Shown: positions 45,647-53,500 of the stretch, piece after piece
Layout of the letters: each line of letters starts with the position of its first letter
How positions within the stretch are numbered: the first letter of the stretch is position 1
Assembly (NCBI GenBank): GCA_913056125.1
Contig: CAJXNC010000014.1
Location: 1 to 64,000, forward strand
DNA: 64,000 bases
Source: an uncultured Altererythrobacter sp.
GTDB lineage: Bacteria; Pseudomonadota; Alphaproteobacteria; Sphingomonadales; Sphingomonadaceae
Direction: 5' to 3'
The notes under the pieces: model-generated
What the model saw: only the letters and a program-made list of their open reading frames with translations
The model's database searches: none
Told to the model about the DNA's origin: nothing
Made by a program: the position numbers and the translations under genes

Positions 45647-46441
45647 ATGATCTCGATAGCCAGCTGGAACATCAATTCTGTCCGCCTGCGGATGCCCATC
45701 GTCGCGGACTTCCTCAAGCAGGAGGCGCCCGACATCCTCTGCCTGCAGGAAATCAAGTGCCAGGAGCACCAGTTTCCCTTCAAGGCGTTCGAGGAGCTGG
45801 GATACAACCACTTCGCGATCCACGGGCAGAAGGGGTATCACGGCGTCGCCACGGTCAGCCGCATCCCGATCGTGCCCTTTTCCAAGCATGACTGGCAGGA
45901 TAATGGCGAAGCGCGCCATGTTGGCGTGATCGTGCCTGGCGCAGGCGGCGACATGGTGCTGGAAAATGTCTACGTACCCGCTGGAGGTGATGAACCCGAC
46001 CGCGAAGTAAACCCCAAGTTCGGCCAGAAACTCGACTTCCTAGAGCGCATGACGCGCTGGGCGGAAAAGATAGACCGACCGACCATGATCGTGGGCGATT
46101 TCAATATCGCCCCGCTCGAAAGCGATGTGTGGAGCCACAAGCAGCTGCTCAAAGTCGTCAGCCATACGCCGATCGAGGTCGAGACCTTGCAGCGCTTCAA
46201 GGATGCACATGGCTGGACCGATATCGGGCGCGAGTTCATCCGCGATCCGGAACGCTATTATTCGTGGTGGAGCTACCGCTCGAAGGACTGGAAGGTGAAC
46301 GATCGCGGGCGGCGTCTCGACCATATGTGGGCCAGCCCCGAACTGGCGAAACAGGCCAGCGGCCACCGCATCCTTGAGGCTGCGCGCGACTGGGAAAAGC
46401 CGTCCGACCATATCCCGCTCATCACGGAGTTCGCTCTCTGA
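45647..46441 (+). CDS. xthA: Exodeoxyribonuclease III
   Basis: 264 residues. EEP fold with SWNINSVRLR, the metal Glu in LCLQEIKCQE, VGDFNIAP, RLDHMWAS and PSDHIPL. It is the major AP endonuclease and 3'-end cleaner in base excision repair. First of a run with ribA and the acetyltransferase: its stop overlaps a CTG that could begin ribA. Confidence 0.95.
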   Translation: MISIASWNINSVRLRMPIVADFLKQEAPDILCLQEIKCQEHQFPFKAFEELGYNHFAIHGQKGYHGVATVSRIPIVPFSKHDWQDNGEARHVGVIVPGAGGDMVLENVYVPAGGDEPDREVNPKFGQKLDFLERMTRWAEKIDRPTMIVGDFNIAPLESDVWSHKQLLKVVSHTPIEVETLQRFKDAHGWTDIGREFIRDPERYYSWWSYRSKDWKVNDRGRRLDHMWASPELAKQASGHRILEAARDWEKPSDHIPLITEFAL

Positions 46442-46470
46442 GCCGGCAGCCCGCCTCGCCTTCCCGCAAT

Positions 46471-47508
46471 GTGGCGCAGGCGGTCGATGCACTGCGCCAT
46501 GGCTGGCCGGTCAAGATAGGCGAGGCGCCCGTCCTGCTGCCGGTGGAAACGGCATTCGGCAAGGCGGCACGCTCCGACAGGCTGCTGATTTCCGCTGCCC
46601 GCGCGGCAACGCTCAAGCTGGCCAACCAGAAAGAAGCGGCAGACCTGCATTCGCCCGTGCTGATCCGTTCAGCCGAACCGCTGGGGCTGGAGGAAGCGCG
46701 TCCGATTGCCGATCCCGCGCTCGACCTCGTCGTGCCCCTCAAGGGGCCCTTCGTGGCAGAGCCGATTGCCTGCACGGAGGAAGCCGAGGCAGCGATGGAG
46801 CTGGCGCGGATCGCCGGGATCCTCCCTGCCTTCCTGTTCGGTCCCGAAGGCGTAGACAATCCGGTCACGCTCGAGGCTGCGGATCTCGGAGCCTGGGCGG
46901 ACAGCGATCGGCTGGAAATCGCCACGAGGGCGCGCCTGCCGATCTCGGCGGAGGAAGAGGCGGAGATCGTCGCCTTCCGCAAGCCAGACGATATGCGCGA
47001 ACATGTCGCCTTGGTGCTCGGCACGCCCGACTACGACCGCGTGCCGCTGGTGCGGCTGCATTCGGAATGCCTGACGGGCGATATTTTCGGCAGCCTCAAA
47101 TGCGATTGCGGGCCGCAGCTCGACGGCGCGCTTGCCGCCATGGCCGAAGAAGCCGCGCAAGGCGGATGGGGCGTTCTGCTCTATTTGCGGCAGGAAGGGC
47201 GCGGCATTGGCCTGATCAACAAGCTGCGCGCCTATCGCCTGCAGGATGCCGGGATGGACACGCTGGAAGCCAATGCGCGGCTCGGCCTGCCCGAGGAAGC
47301 ACGCGACTTCCCCACCGCTGCAAAGATGCTCGACCTGCTCGGTGTGAACGCCGTGCGCCTGCTGACCAACAATCCGGACAAAGTTGCGGCGCTGGAGGCT
47401 GAAGGCGTCACCGTCACCGAACGCGTTGCGCATGAGCTGCCCGCCAATCCGCATAATGCGCGATATCTCGCGACCAAGCGCGATCGCGCGGGACATTTGC
47501 TCAAGTGA
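46471..47508 (+). CDS. ribA: GTP cyclohydrolase II
   Basis: 345 residues from GTG 46471. The catalytic half (about 150-345) shows the zinc cysteines in LHSECLTGDIFGSLKCDCG and YLRQEGRGIGL, so GTP to the first riboflavin precursor is expected. The N-terminal 150 residues are an extra domain without the DHBP synthase active site. An in-frame CTG at 46438, overlapping the xthA stop as CTGA, would add 11 residues (LSRQPASPSRN) and is a possible rare start. The stop overlaps the next gene (GTGA). Confidence 0.9.
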   Translation: MAQAVDALRHGWPVKIGEAPVLLPVETAFGKAARSDRLLISAARAATLKLANQKEAADLHSPVLIRSAEPLGLEEARPIADPALDLVVPLKGPFVAEPIACTEEAEAAMELARIAGILPAFLFGPEGVDNPVTLEAADLGAWADSDRLEIATRARLPISAEEEAEIVAFRKPDDMREHVALVLGTPDYDRVPLVRLHSECLTGDIFGSLKCDCGPQLDGALAAMAEEAAQGGWGVLLYLRQEGRGIGLINKLRAYRLQDAGMDTLEANARLGLPEEARDFPTAAKMLDLLGVNAVRLLTNNPDKVAALEAEGVTVTERVAHELPANPHNARYLATKRDRAGHLLK

Positions 47509-48044
47509 TTTCCATCAGGCACGAGCGCGAAAGCGACGCGGCGGCAATATTCGCCGTGACCGAGGCCGCCTTTGCCGATCATCCGCACAGCGAAGGCACC
47601 GAGCCTTATATCGTCGACAAACTACGCGAGGATGGCCACTTGCTGCTTTCGCTTGTAGCCGAAGACGATGGGGCCGAAGACGATGGGCAAGTGGTCGGCC
47701 ATGTCGCCTTCTCTGCGGCATTCCTGTCGGATGGCAGCGAGGATTGGATGACATTGGGACCGATTTCGGTCGCTCCGGACCGGCATGGCGAGGGGATCGG
47801 CCGCGCCATGATCGAAGAAAGCGCGCGGCTGCTGCGCGAACAAGGCAAGAAGGGTATCGTGTTGCTGGGAGATCCGGCGCTCTATGGTCGCTTCGGCTTC
47901 AAACAGCATACGCCGATGGAACTTGAAGGCCCGCTGGCGAAGTATTTGCAGGTGCTGAGTTTCGGCGCGGACATCCCGGCAGCCAAGGTCACATTCGCCC
48001 CGGCATTCTCGCTCGTTCGCGTGAAGAAGGATTCGCCCTTCTAG
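47505..48044 (+). CDS. GNAT family N-acetyltransferase
   Basis: 179 residues, GTG start overlapping the ribA stop. Acetyl-CoA site in LGPISVAPDRHGEGIGRAMIEE (Q/RxxGxG/A region) near residue 95, then VLLGDPALYGRFGF, as in the YhbS-type group. Substrate unknown. It ends 4 bases inside the convergent beta-helix gene. Confidence 0.88.
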   Translation: MISIRHERESDAAAIFAVTEAAFADHPHSEGTEPYIVDKLREDGHLLLSLVAEDDGAEDDGQVVGHVAFSAAFLSDGSEDWMTLGPISVAPDRHGEGIGRAMIEESARLLREQGKKGIVLLGDPALYGRFGFKQHTPMELEGPLAKYLQVLSFGADIPAAKVTFAPAFSLVRVKKDSPF

Positions 48045-49036
48045 CGGCTTTCGTATCGCGCCAAGCCGCGGCCAAGGCGATTCTCGCCAATCTGCGTCAC
48101 TTCGCCCGACCAGTCTGCCACGAAAGCGGAATTGCGATCCACGCCCGGCGCAAAGCGCGCATCGTTCGCCACAACCACCAGTCCGGCGGAGCTGTGCTCA
48201 CTGCCTTCGGCGGCAACCGCGATGAAGGCAGAGTAGTTTTCCTTGTCGCGGCCCTGCACAAACCAGTTGTTGGAGATCTGACCGCTGGCCCCTTCGGGCA
48301 GGTCGATCATGTAGTTGGTCTCATGCCCATTCGAATCGTCGAAGCTGCAGCTGGCAATGTCCGCGCGGCCAGCGCGAATCTTGACGTAGTGGCCTCCCAT
48401 GCCGCGCTCGAAGCGGCTGTTGGTAATCCGTACCAGTCCGTAATTGCCGGTGTAGATCGAATGCGCGCATCCACCCGATCCCTCGCACGTGCCGAGGCCC
48501 GAAAAGGTCGAACGATCCACCACCAGTGTCGAAGACGGGTCGCTGGCGGTGAGGATGCCCTGCTGGCTGTCACGGAACCAGCTTTGCGCCACGGTCAGGT
48601 CTCCGGCTTCGAGGCGGATACCAGCGCCGTTATAGTCGGACACGGCGATATTCTCGAATACGAGGCCCGAAACCTCGGCCCGGCGTCCGCGCAGGACGAG
48701 CGCCGCCTTGCCCTCGCAGGCAACGCCATCGAACACGGCTTCTCCCGGAGTGGAGGCGAGATAGGACACATCGCCCGACACCTGCACTGCGCATTGGCGA
48801 TAGATGCCCGGCGCAATGGCAATAGATCCGCGGTCATCGCCGATCGCATCGACAGCGTCCTGCAGGCTCTCAAAGCCCTGACCGGTCTCCATCACGGTGA
48901 AGGAGGCGCTGCGCTCCTGCGCCAGCAGCGCAGTCAGCGGGATGGCCGCCACGGCAATCGCCGCCACCGCCGCGAAAAGGCGCAGCGGCTTGCGATTGCG
49001 GACAGGAAGAATCTGCGGGTCCATACCTGCGTGCAT
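48041..49036 (-). CDS. Exported right-handed beta-helix protein of unknown role
   Basis: 331 residues from ATG 49036 (ATG 49024 also possible). A single hydrophobic segment (about 18-40) serves as signal or anchor. From residue 65 on, short strands recur about every 22-25 residues (SGLVFENIAVSDYNGAGI, then VDRSTFSGLG, ITNSRFERG, IASCSFDDSN), the pattern of a parallel beta-helix. Such folds occur in pectate lyases, alginate epimerases and phage tail spikes; no catalytic set was recognised. Five cysteines after the signal region may form disulfides. Alone on the strand. Confidence 0.75.
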   Translation of the reverse strand: MHAGMDPQILPVRNRKPLRLFAAVAAIAVAAIPLTALLAQERSASFTVMETGQGFESLQDAVDAIGDDRGSIAIAPGIYRQCAVQVSGDVSYLASTPGEAVFDGVACEGKAALVLRGRRAEVSGLVFENIAVSDYNGAGIRLEAGDLTVAQSWFRDSQQGILTASDPSSTLVVDRSTFSGLGTCEGSGGCAHSIYTGNYGLVRITNSRFERGMGGHYVKIRAGRADIASCSFDDSNGHETNYMIDLPEGASGQISNNWFVQGRDKENYSAFIAVAAEGSEHSSAGLVVVANDARFAPGVDRNSAFVADWSGEVTQIGENRLGRGLARYESR

Positions 49037-49074
49037 TTAGCCGAAACTGGTTAATGGCCCGCAAAGCACGCGTT

Positions 49075-50085
49075 TCAGGCGAAAGCGGGCATGACCTCCG
49101 CGGCGAAGAGCTCGACCGATCGCGTGACTTGGGCGGCCGTCAGGTTGCCGAAGGCGAACTGGCCCAGGAAATAGGTGTAGCCGCCCATTTCGGCATCGCG
49201 CTGCAGGAAGTCGCGCACTTTGACTGGCGAACCGGCGCAGCCCGCCCCTGTGGCCGCGAAGGCATCCCAGTCCTTCGGGAAGTTTGCCACGAAGGGATTT
49301 TCCGCGCCGCGCGCATCCCACAAATGGACGAAGCTGGCGCGCCAGCGATCAAAGGCCGGGCGGGCGAGCGCCAGGGCTTCCTCGTCGCTGCCGGCGACCA
49401 CGACGTGCCGCCCGACGCCGACCAGTGGCATATCCTCCGGCGCACCGCCCGATGCGGAATAGGCGGATTTGTAGCCCTCCAGCATCGCCCGCATGCCTTC
49501 CCCCGTGGCAAGCGTGACCATGTTGAGCCGCTCCTTCGCACAACGCTCGACCGAGCCGGGCGAATTGGTGCCGTACCAGAGCGGCGGATGCGGGCATTGC
49601 GTAACACCCTGCATCATGGGCACGTCGTCAAAATGAAAGAAGCGCCCTTCATGCGAGAGCCGATCGCTCGTCAGGCCCTTCATGACCACCTCGAAGGTCT
49701 CGTCCGCCAGCGCCTGCTGCTCGGCCATGTCGACGCCGTAGAAGCCCATTTCGATCGGCGAAATGCCGCGACCATATCCGAATTCGAGCCGCCCGCCCGA
49801 CAGCGCATCGAGCATGCCGATCTCCTCGATCAGGCGCAGCGGGTGGTATAGAGGCAGGAGGAAGACCAGCGGGCCGAAGCGCAAGGTGCTGGTGCGTTGG
49901 CTCACGGCGGAGAGATAGACTCCGGGCGATGGCGCATGGCCGAGCGGCGTGCCGTGATGTTCCGCCACATGGTAGCAATGGAAGCCCGCCCGCTCATAGG
50001 CCTCGACCATGTCCAGCCGCGCGGCGAAGTGTTCGCTGAGCGGCAGGCCGCTATCGTCGACATGGTCGAACACACCGAATTTCAT
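49075..50085 (-). CDS. LLM class flavin-dependent oxidoreductase
   Basis: 336 residues. Bacterial luciferase-like TIM barrel: MKFGVFDHVD entry, YHVAEHHG, GPLVFLLPLYHPLRLIEEI, GYGRG, and PPLWYGT. Uses FMN or F420; substrates range widely (monooxygenases for alkanes, sulfonates, terpenes). It is alone, with 60 bases to the ribbon-helix-helix gene. Confidence 0.88.
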   Translation of the reverse strand: MKFGVFDHVDDSGLPLSEHFAARLDMVEAYERAGFHCYHVAEHHGTPLGHAPSPGVYLSAVSQRTSTLRFGPLVFLLPLYHPLRLIEEIGMLDALSGGRLEFGYGRGISPIEMGFYGVDMAEQQALADETFEVVMKGLTSDRLSHEGRFFHFDDVPMMQGVTQCPHPPLWYGTNSPGSVERCAKERLNMVTLATGEGMRAMLEGYKSAYSASGGAPEDMPLVGVGRHVVVAGSDEEALALARPAFDRWRASFVHLWDARGAENPFVANFPKDWDAFAATGAGCAGSPVKVRDFLQRDAEMGGYTYFLGQFAFGNLTAAQVTRSVELFAAEVMPAFA

Positions 50086-50145
50086 GGAACCGCCGCTCCT
50101 CTCTCCGCCGCCAGACTAGCGGCCATTCGTGCGGCATCAATGGGG

Positions 50146-50346
50146 CTAGTCGTCTTTCGGCGGGCGGCCGCGCTTGGGCCTCTCGGTAACCGGCACTTCA
50201 ATGCCGCGCTTTGCCAGCGCCTCCCGCAAGAGGATCTCGATCTCGGCATTGACCGAGCGCAGCTCACCCGCAGCGAGGCGCTCCACGACATCGTGGAGCG
50301 CCGGATCGAGCCGCAAGGCAAAGGCTTTGCGCTTGGAAGCAGGCAT
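50146..50346 (-). CDS. Ribbon-helix-helix (Arc-like) DNA-binding protein
   Basis: 66 residues from ATG 50346. KRKAFALRLDPALHDVVERLA gives the beta strand and first helix, SVNAEIEILLREALAKRG the second, the Arc/MetJ-type fold. A basic tail (RPKRGRPPK, an AT-hook-like GRP) follows. It starts 4 bases after the SPFH stop, so the two are one operon. An Arc-like partner next to an SPFH gene is a recurrent pair. It probably autoregulates through the TGATAT-rich sequence upstream of the operon. Confidence 0.85.
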   Translation of the reverse strand: MPASKRKAFALRLDPALHDVVERLAAGELRSVNAEIEILLREALAKRGIEVPVTERPKRGRPPKDD

Positions 50347-50350
50347 GGTT

Positions 50351-51250
50351 CTACTGGTACAGCGTTCCCGCATTGACGACCGGCTGCGCCTCGCGGTCGC
50401 CGCACAGTACCACCATCAGGTTCGAGACCATGGCCGCGCGTCGCTCGTCATCGAGTTCGATCACGCCATCGCTGCTGAGCTTGTTCAGCGCATCCTCCAC
50501 CATGCTCACCGCGCCCATGACAATCTTGGTGCGTGCGGAAATAATCGCTTCGGCCTGCTGGCGGCGCAACATCGCCCCGGCGATTTCCTGGGCATAGGCA
50601 AGGTGGGTCAGACCCGCTTCGTCGACCACGATCCCGGCCACGGCCAGCCGCTCGTTCAGTTCGGCCTGGAGTTCGGAATTGATCACGTCGGCACTGCCGC
50701 GCAGAGTCGTCTGGTCGTCCTCGCTCATATCGTCATAGGGATGGCGCGCGCCAACAGTACGCAGACCCGCCTCGATCTGGATGTTCACAAATTCGCGATA
50801 ATCGTCGACGTCGAACACGGCCTGCGCCGTATCGCGCACCCGCCACACGACGTTGCAGGCGATATCGACCGGATTGCCGCGCAGATCGTTGATCTTCACC
50901 CGCTCCGAATGGATGTTGTGTGCGCGGACGGAGACCTTCTTGCGGCCCATCCACGGCCAGCGCCAGCGCAGGCCTTCCTTGGCATCTGTACCGCGATACT
51001 CGCCGAACAGGGTGATGACCGCCCGCTGGTTGGGCTGGATCATGTAGAAGCCGAGCAGCGTGAAAATGAAGGTTGGTAGCGACAGGATCAGGATCACCGC
51101 GAAAATCGGCCTTTGGGTTTGCACGCCGACGATCAGCGAGCCAATTCCCAGCACGATGATCGCGAGCAGCACCAAGAGCACGCTGTAGCCGCTCTTCGTT
51201 TGAGCAGCGCTTTCCCTGCTACGGGTCATTGTTGAAACCTCATCCGCCAT
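50351..51250 (-). CDS. SPFH (stomatin/prohibitin) domain membrane protein
   Basis: 299 residues from ATG 51250, placed 7 bases after GGAGG; ATG 51256 is too close. Two hydrophobic segments (about 18-65) then an SPFH domain from QPNQRAVITLFGEYRG (about 75) through the Ala/Glu-rich helix (EIAGAMLRRQQAEAI). It would form oligomeric rafts in the membrane and may manage protein quality or membrane order. The operon includes an Arc-like protein, and its promoter region has clear palindromes. Confidence 0.9.
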   Translation of the reverse strand: MADEVSTMTRSRESAAQTKSGYSVLLVLLAIIVLGIGSLIVGVQTQRPIFAVILILSLPTFIFTLLGFYMIQPNQRAVITLFGEYRGTDAKEGLRWRWPWMGRKKVSVRAHNIHSERVKINDLRGNPVDIACNVVWRVRDTAQAVFDVDDYREFVNIQIEAGLRTVGARHPYDDMSEDDQTTLRGSADVINSELQAELNERLAVAGIVVDEAGLTHLAYAQEIAGAMLRRQQAEAIISARTKIVMGAVSMVEDALNKLSSDGVIELDDERRAAMVSNLMVVLCGDREAQPVVNAGTLYQ

Positions 51251-51263
51251 TTTCATCCTCCAG

Positions 51264-51284
51264 TGATATAATTATGATATCATA
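51264..51284 (-). promoter_or_regulatory. TGATAT-type operator upstream of SPFH/RHH operon
   Basis: TGATAT occurs at 51264 and 51275, and its inverse ATATCA at 51277; TATGATATCATA (51273-51284) is a perfect 12-bp palindrome. It is the most A/T-rich stretch of the region, just upstream of the SPFH start. A dimeric ribbon-helix-helix protein would suit such spaced half-sites. Confidence 0.55.
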
Positions 51285-51332
51285 TTTAGGGAGCGCGATG
51301 AAGTGTTTCAAGGGGAGGTCGGCCCGAGAATT

Positions 51333-51352
51333 TGCAGTTTGTTCAAATTGCA
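51333..51352. promoter_or_regulatory. Near-perfect palindrome upstream of small lipoprotein genes
   Basis: TGCAGTTTG and CAAATTGCA are inverted with one mismatch and a 2-base centre, 67 bases before the TTG start of the first acidic lipoprotein. Candidate operator. Confidence 0.4.
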
Positions 51353-51418
51353 CCTTGGGCTAGGTTCGCATCGCGGGCCATCGGGCCCGGACAACGAACC
51401 GGATCATGGGGAACAGCC

Positions 51419-51700
51419 TTGAAGAAACTTGCCCTTGCCACGATCACCGCCACTGCAACGCTGGCGCTTGCCGCATGCGGATCGGCTACCGACGCCTCCG
51501 AAGATGCCATGGCGGACAATGTCGAAATGCCCGCAGACGATGCCATGACCGACACACCTGCGCCCGTAATGGACGATGCCGCATCGCTCGATGCCGAGGA
51601 AGTCGAGATGGATGCGATGGAAGCGGCCGAAACGGCCGAAGCCATGGTCAATGAGGACGTCGAAGCGGCCATAGGCGATGCCGAAGCCGAGATGGAATAG
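51419..51700 (+). CDS. Small acidic lipoprotein 1
   Basis: 93 residues from TTG 51419, with GGGGA 6 bases before; the open frame extends upstream without a signal. Lipoprotein signal LKKLALATITATATLALAAC with lipobox LAAC. The mature 70 residues are almost only Asp, Glu, Ala, Met and a few Ser/Thr/Pro. No fold or enzyme is suggested; metal or cation binding and a structural role at the envelope are possible. Four bases separate it from the next lipoprotein gene. Confidence 0.7.
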   Translation: MKKLALATITATATLALAACGSATDASEDAMADNVEMPADDAMTDTPAPVMDDAASLDAEEVEMDAMEAAETAEAMVNEDVEAAIGDAEAEME

Positions 51701-51704
51701 TGGC

Positions 51705-51920
51705 TTGAACCAACGCTACATGATCGCCTTTGCTGCCTGCGCATTGCTGTGCGCTTGCGGCGAAAGCGACACCGATCCCGGTCCGGGCGGCGTCAGCGTG
51801 GGTGAAGCGCGGGCGCTCGACCAGGCGGCAGAAATGCTGGACCAGCAGCGCTTGCCTGCCGATGCTCTGGGTGATCCTGGAGAGGAAAGCACCGCCGAAA
51901 CTCCGGAAGACGGCGATTAG
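51705..51920 (+). CDS. Small acidic lipoprotein 2
   Basis: 71 residues from TTG 51705 (ATG 51720 would remove the basic residue of the signal). Signal NQRYMIAFAACALLCAC, lipobox LCAC. The mature part is Asp/Gly/Pro-rich with a short helical stretch (EARALDQAAEMLDQQRLP). Function unknown. It is probably translated with the preceding gene and ends before a bidirectional terminator. Confidence 0.65.
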   Translation: MNQRYMIAFAACALLCACGESDTDPGPGGVSVGEARALDQAAEMLDQQRLPADALGDPGEESTAETPEDGD

Positions 51921-51935
51921 ACCGACGCAAAGGAA

Positions 51936-51967
51936 AGGGCCGGCCCCGCAAATGCGGAACCGGCCCT
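51936..51967. terminator. Bidirectional terminator hairpin
   Basis: AGGGCCGG and CCGGCCCT form an 8-bp stem around a 16-base loop between the convergent lipoprotein genes. Short A- and T-rich flanks on both sides allow use in both directions. Confidence 0.65.
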
Positions 51968-51993
51968 CAAATCCGTGCGAAACGGTTCGAAGC

Positions 51994-52218
51994 TTACTCG
52001 GCTGCCTCTTCGACAGTTTCTTCGACCATCTCGGCGCCTTCTTCCATCATCTCGGCGCCTTCTTCCATCATGGCTTCGCCTTCTTCCATGGCTTCTTCCA
52101 TGGCCGGCTCTTCCATGACTTCTTCTTCCATTGCGGGTTCTTCAGCGGCTTCTTCGGCACATGCGACGACGCCAAGGCCCAGAACGGCTGCGGAAGCGAA
52201 AGCAACAATCTTCTTCAT
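51994..52218 (-). CDS. Small acidic lipoprotein 3 with heptad repeats
   Basis: 74 residues. Signal MKKIVAFASAAVLGLGVVAC, lipobox VVAC, so lipid attachment at residue 20. The mature 54 residues are Glu, Ala, Met with a few Gly/Pro/Thr/Val, in 7-residue units such as MEEGAEM. The repeats are also seen in DNA (21-bp units from 52030). A long acidic helix or a cation-binding tail is likely. Similar in make-up to lipoprotein 1 across the terminator, possibly a paralogue. Confidence 0.75.
   Translation of the reverse strand: MKKIVAFASAAVLGLGVVACAEEAAEEPAMEEEVMEEPAMEEAMEEGEAMMEEGAEMMEEGAEMVEETVEEAAE
52030..52092 (-). repeat. 21-bp tandem repeats inside the lipoprotein 3 gene
   Basis: Two exact 21-base units (52030-52050 and 52051-52071) followed by a third, diverged unit. 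Each encodes one MEEGAEM-type heptad. The gene has grown by slippage or unequal exchange. Confidence 0.8.
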
Positions 52219-52295
52219 TACGTATTTCCCCTTCGATATTGGGCGCAGGCACAGCCAGCGCCGAATGAATGGTCTGTCGACCCTTCCATTTCCCT

Positions 52296-52565
52296 TTAGC
52301 GTATTTCGCTGCGGTGCAACAGATTTACTGAAAACAGTGCAAGTGCGGAAACGATAAGCGCCAGCAGCAGCGATTCTATGCGGTAGGACCCGGCCAGCAG
52401 GCCGCCTCCACCAATCAGCGGATCGAACAGCAGGCCACCTGCCAGCGCACCGAGAATGCCGACGCCAAGGTTGCGCATCAGGTTCCGGCTTCTGCGGCTG
52501 TCGCCCACTACGGTGGCAAGCCAGCCGAGAGCGGCCCCCAGCACGAACAGGAATATCAGTCCCAT
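52296..52565 (-). CDS. Small membrane protein of GlsB/YeaQ/YmgE type
   Basis: 89 residues from ATG 52565. Three hydrophobic segments (about 1-18, 32-50, 62-82) with Gly-rich turns (GVGILGALAGGLLF), typical of the transglycosylase-associated stress membrane proteins. An EcfG-type promoter lies upstream, which fits the stress role of this family. Function at the molecular level is not known. Confidence 0.75.
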   Translation of the reverse strand: MGLIFLFVLGAALGWLATVVGDSRRSRNLMRNLGVGILGALAGGLLFDPLIGGGGLLAGSYRIESLLLALIVSALALFSVNLLHRSEIR

Positions 52566-52596
52566 GGCTTCGCCTTGTGTCTCATAACACTGGGAA

Positions 52597-52621
52597 AACC
52601 GGCGAAGTGCTTTCAGGTTCC
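52597..52621 (-). promoter_or_regulatory. Candidate EcfG (general stress) promoter
   Basis: On the minus strand GGAAC (52621-52617), 17 bases, then GTT (52599-52597), with the -10 about 31 bases before the GlsB-like ATG. This is the alphaproteobacterial sigma-EcfG pattern GGAAC-N16/17-CGTT apart from G for C before GTT. Confidence 0.6.
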
Positions 52622-52678
52622 GCGAAGACGTTATCGAACCTGCTCGTTTCGTCGCAAGAACGGAGCGGATTGCAGACG

Positions 52679-53473
52679 TCAGAACAGGGCGAGCAACGCC
52701 ACGCCCATGGCCACGCGATAGATCACGAAGACCAGCATCGATGCCTTCTTCAGAAAGTTCATCAGGAAGGCCATGGTGGCAAAAGCGGCAATGAAGGTGA
52801 GCACGCCAGCGATCAGCGCGTCGAGCTGCATTGCGGCTGTTGCCTCTGCAAGGTCGAGCACCGCCAGCAGTCCGGCGCCCGCCACGGCCGGAATTGCCAG
52901 CAGGAAGGAGAAGCGAGCCGCCTCCACCCGCTTGTAGCCAAGGAAACGCGCAGCCGTCATCGTCACACCCGATCGGCTGGTCCCCGGTATCAGTGCCAGC
53001 GCCTGGGCCAGGCCGACGAGGATCGCATCGCGCAGGGTCACGTCCTCGAAGCTCTTTTCCTGCCGTCCCCAGCGATCCGCCACGGCCAGCAACAGGCCAT
53101 AGGCAATCAGGTTGACCGCCACGAGATCGGTGAAGCGGAAGCTTTCGAGATAGCCGCCGAGCTTGAGGAACAGGCCGAATGCGACCGCCGGGATGGTCCC
53201 GACAAGCACCCACAGGAACAGCCATTTGTGCTCCGGCGCCTGGCCGATCCCGACCGTGGAGAGTCCGCCGCGCGCAAGGCCGAGCACGTCGCGCCAGAAA
53301 TAGATAATGATCGCCACCAGCGAACCGACATGGACCGCAACGTCGATCATCGGGCCCTGGTCGGGGAAGTCGGTCAGGTAGGGAATGAGGATCAGATGGC
53401 CCGACGAAGAAATCGGCAGGAACTCCGTAATCCCCTGGACGACGGCAATCAGCAGCAGCTGGAGGAATGTCAT
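52679..53473 (-). CDS. uppP: Undecaprenyl-diphosphate phosphatase
   Basis: 264 residues, about eight membrane segments. Motifs GITEFLPISSSGHLIL (residues 14-29) and PGTSRSGVTM are the BacA/UppP active site. It recycles the lipid carrier of peptidoglycan and other wall polymers; loss sensitises to bacitracin. It is alone, with a long inverted-repeat structure upstream. Confidence 0.96.
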   Translation of the reverse strand: MTFLQLLLIAVVQGITEFLPISSSGHLILIPYLTDFPDQGPMIDVAVHVGSLVAIIIYFWRDVLGLARGGLSTVGIGQAPEHKWLFLWVLVGTIPAVAFGLFLKLGGYLESFRFTDLVAVNLIAYGLLLAVADRWGRQEKSFEDVTLRDAILVGLAQALALIPGTSRSGVTMTAARFLGYKRVEAARFSFLLAIPAVAGAGLLAVLDLAEATAAMQLDALIAGVLTFIAAFATMAFLMNFLKKASMLVFVIYRVAMGVALLALF

Positions 53474-53500
53474 GCGGTGCGGATCCCCGTAGGCACGAAA

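Noticed and set aside
50146-51250. SPFH/ribbon-helix-helix pair as a toxin-antitoxin module
   Set aside because: The SPFH protein is a 299-residue membrane scaffold protein, not a toxin, and gene order and size do not fit.
52030-52092. Tandem repeats as a CRISPR-like array
   Set aside because: Units are contiguous, in frame and coding; there are no spacers.
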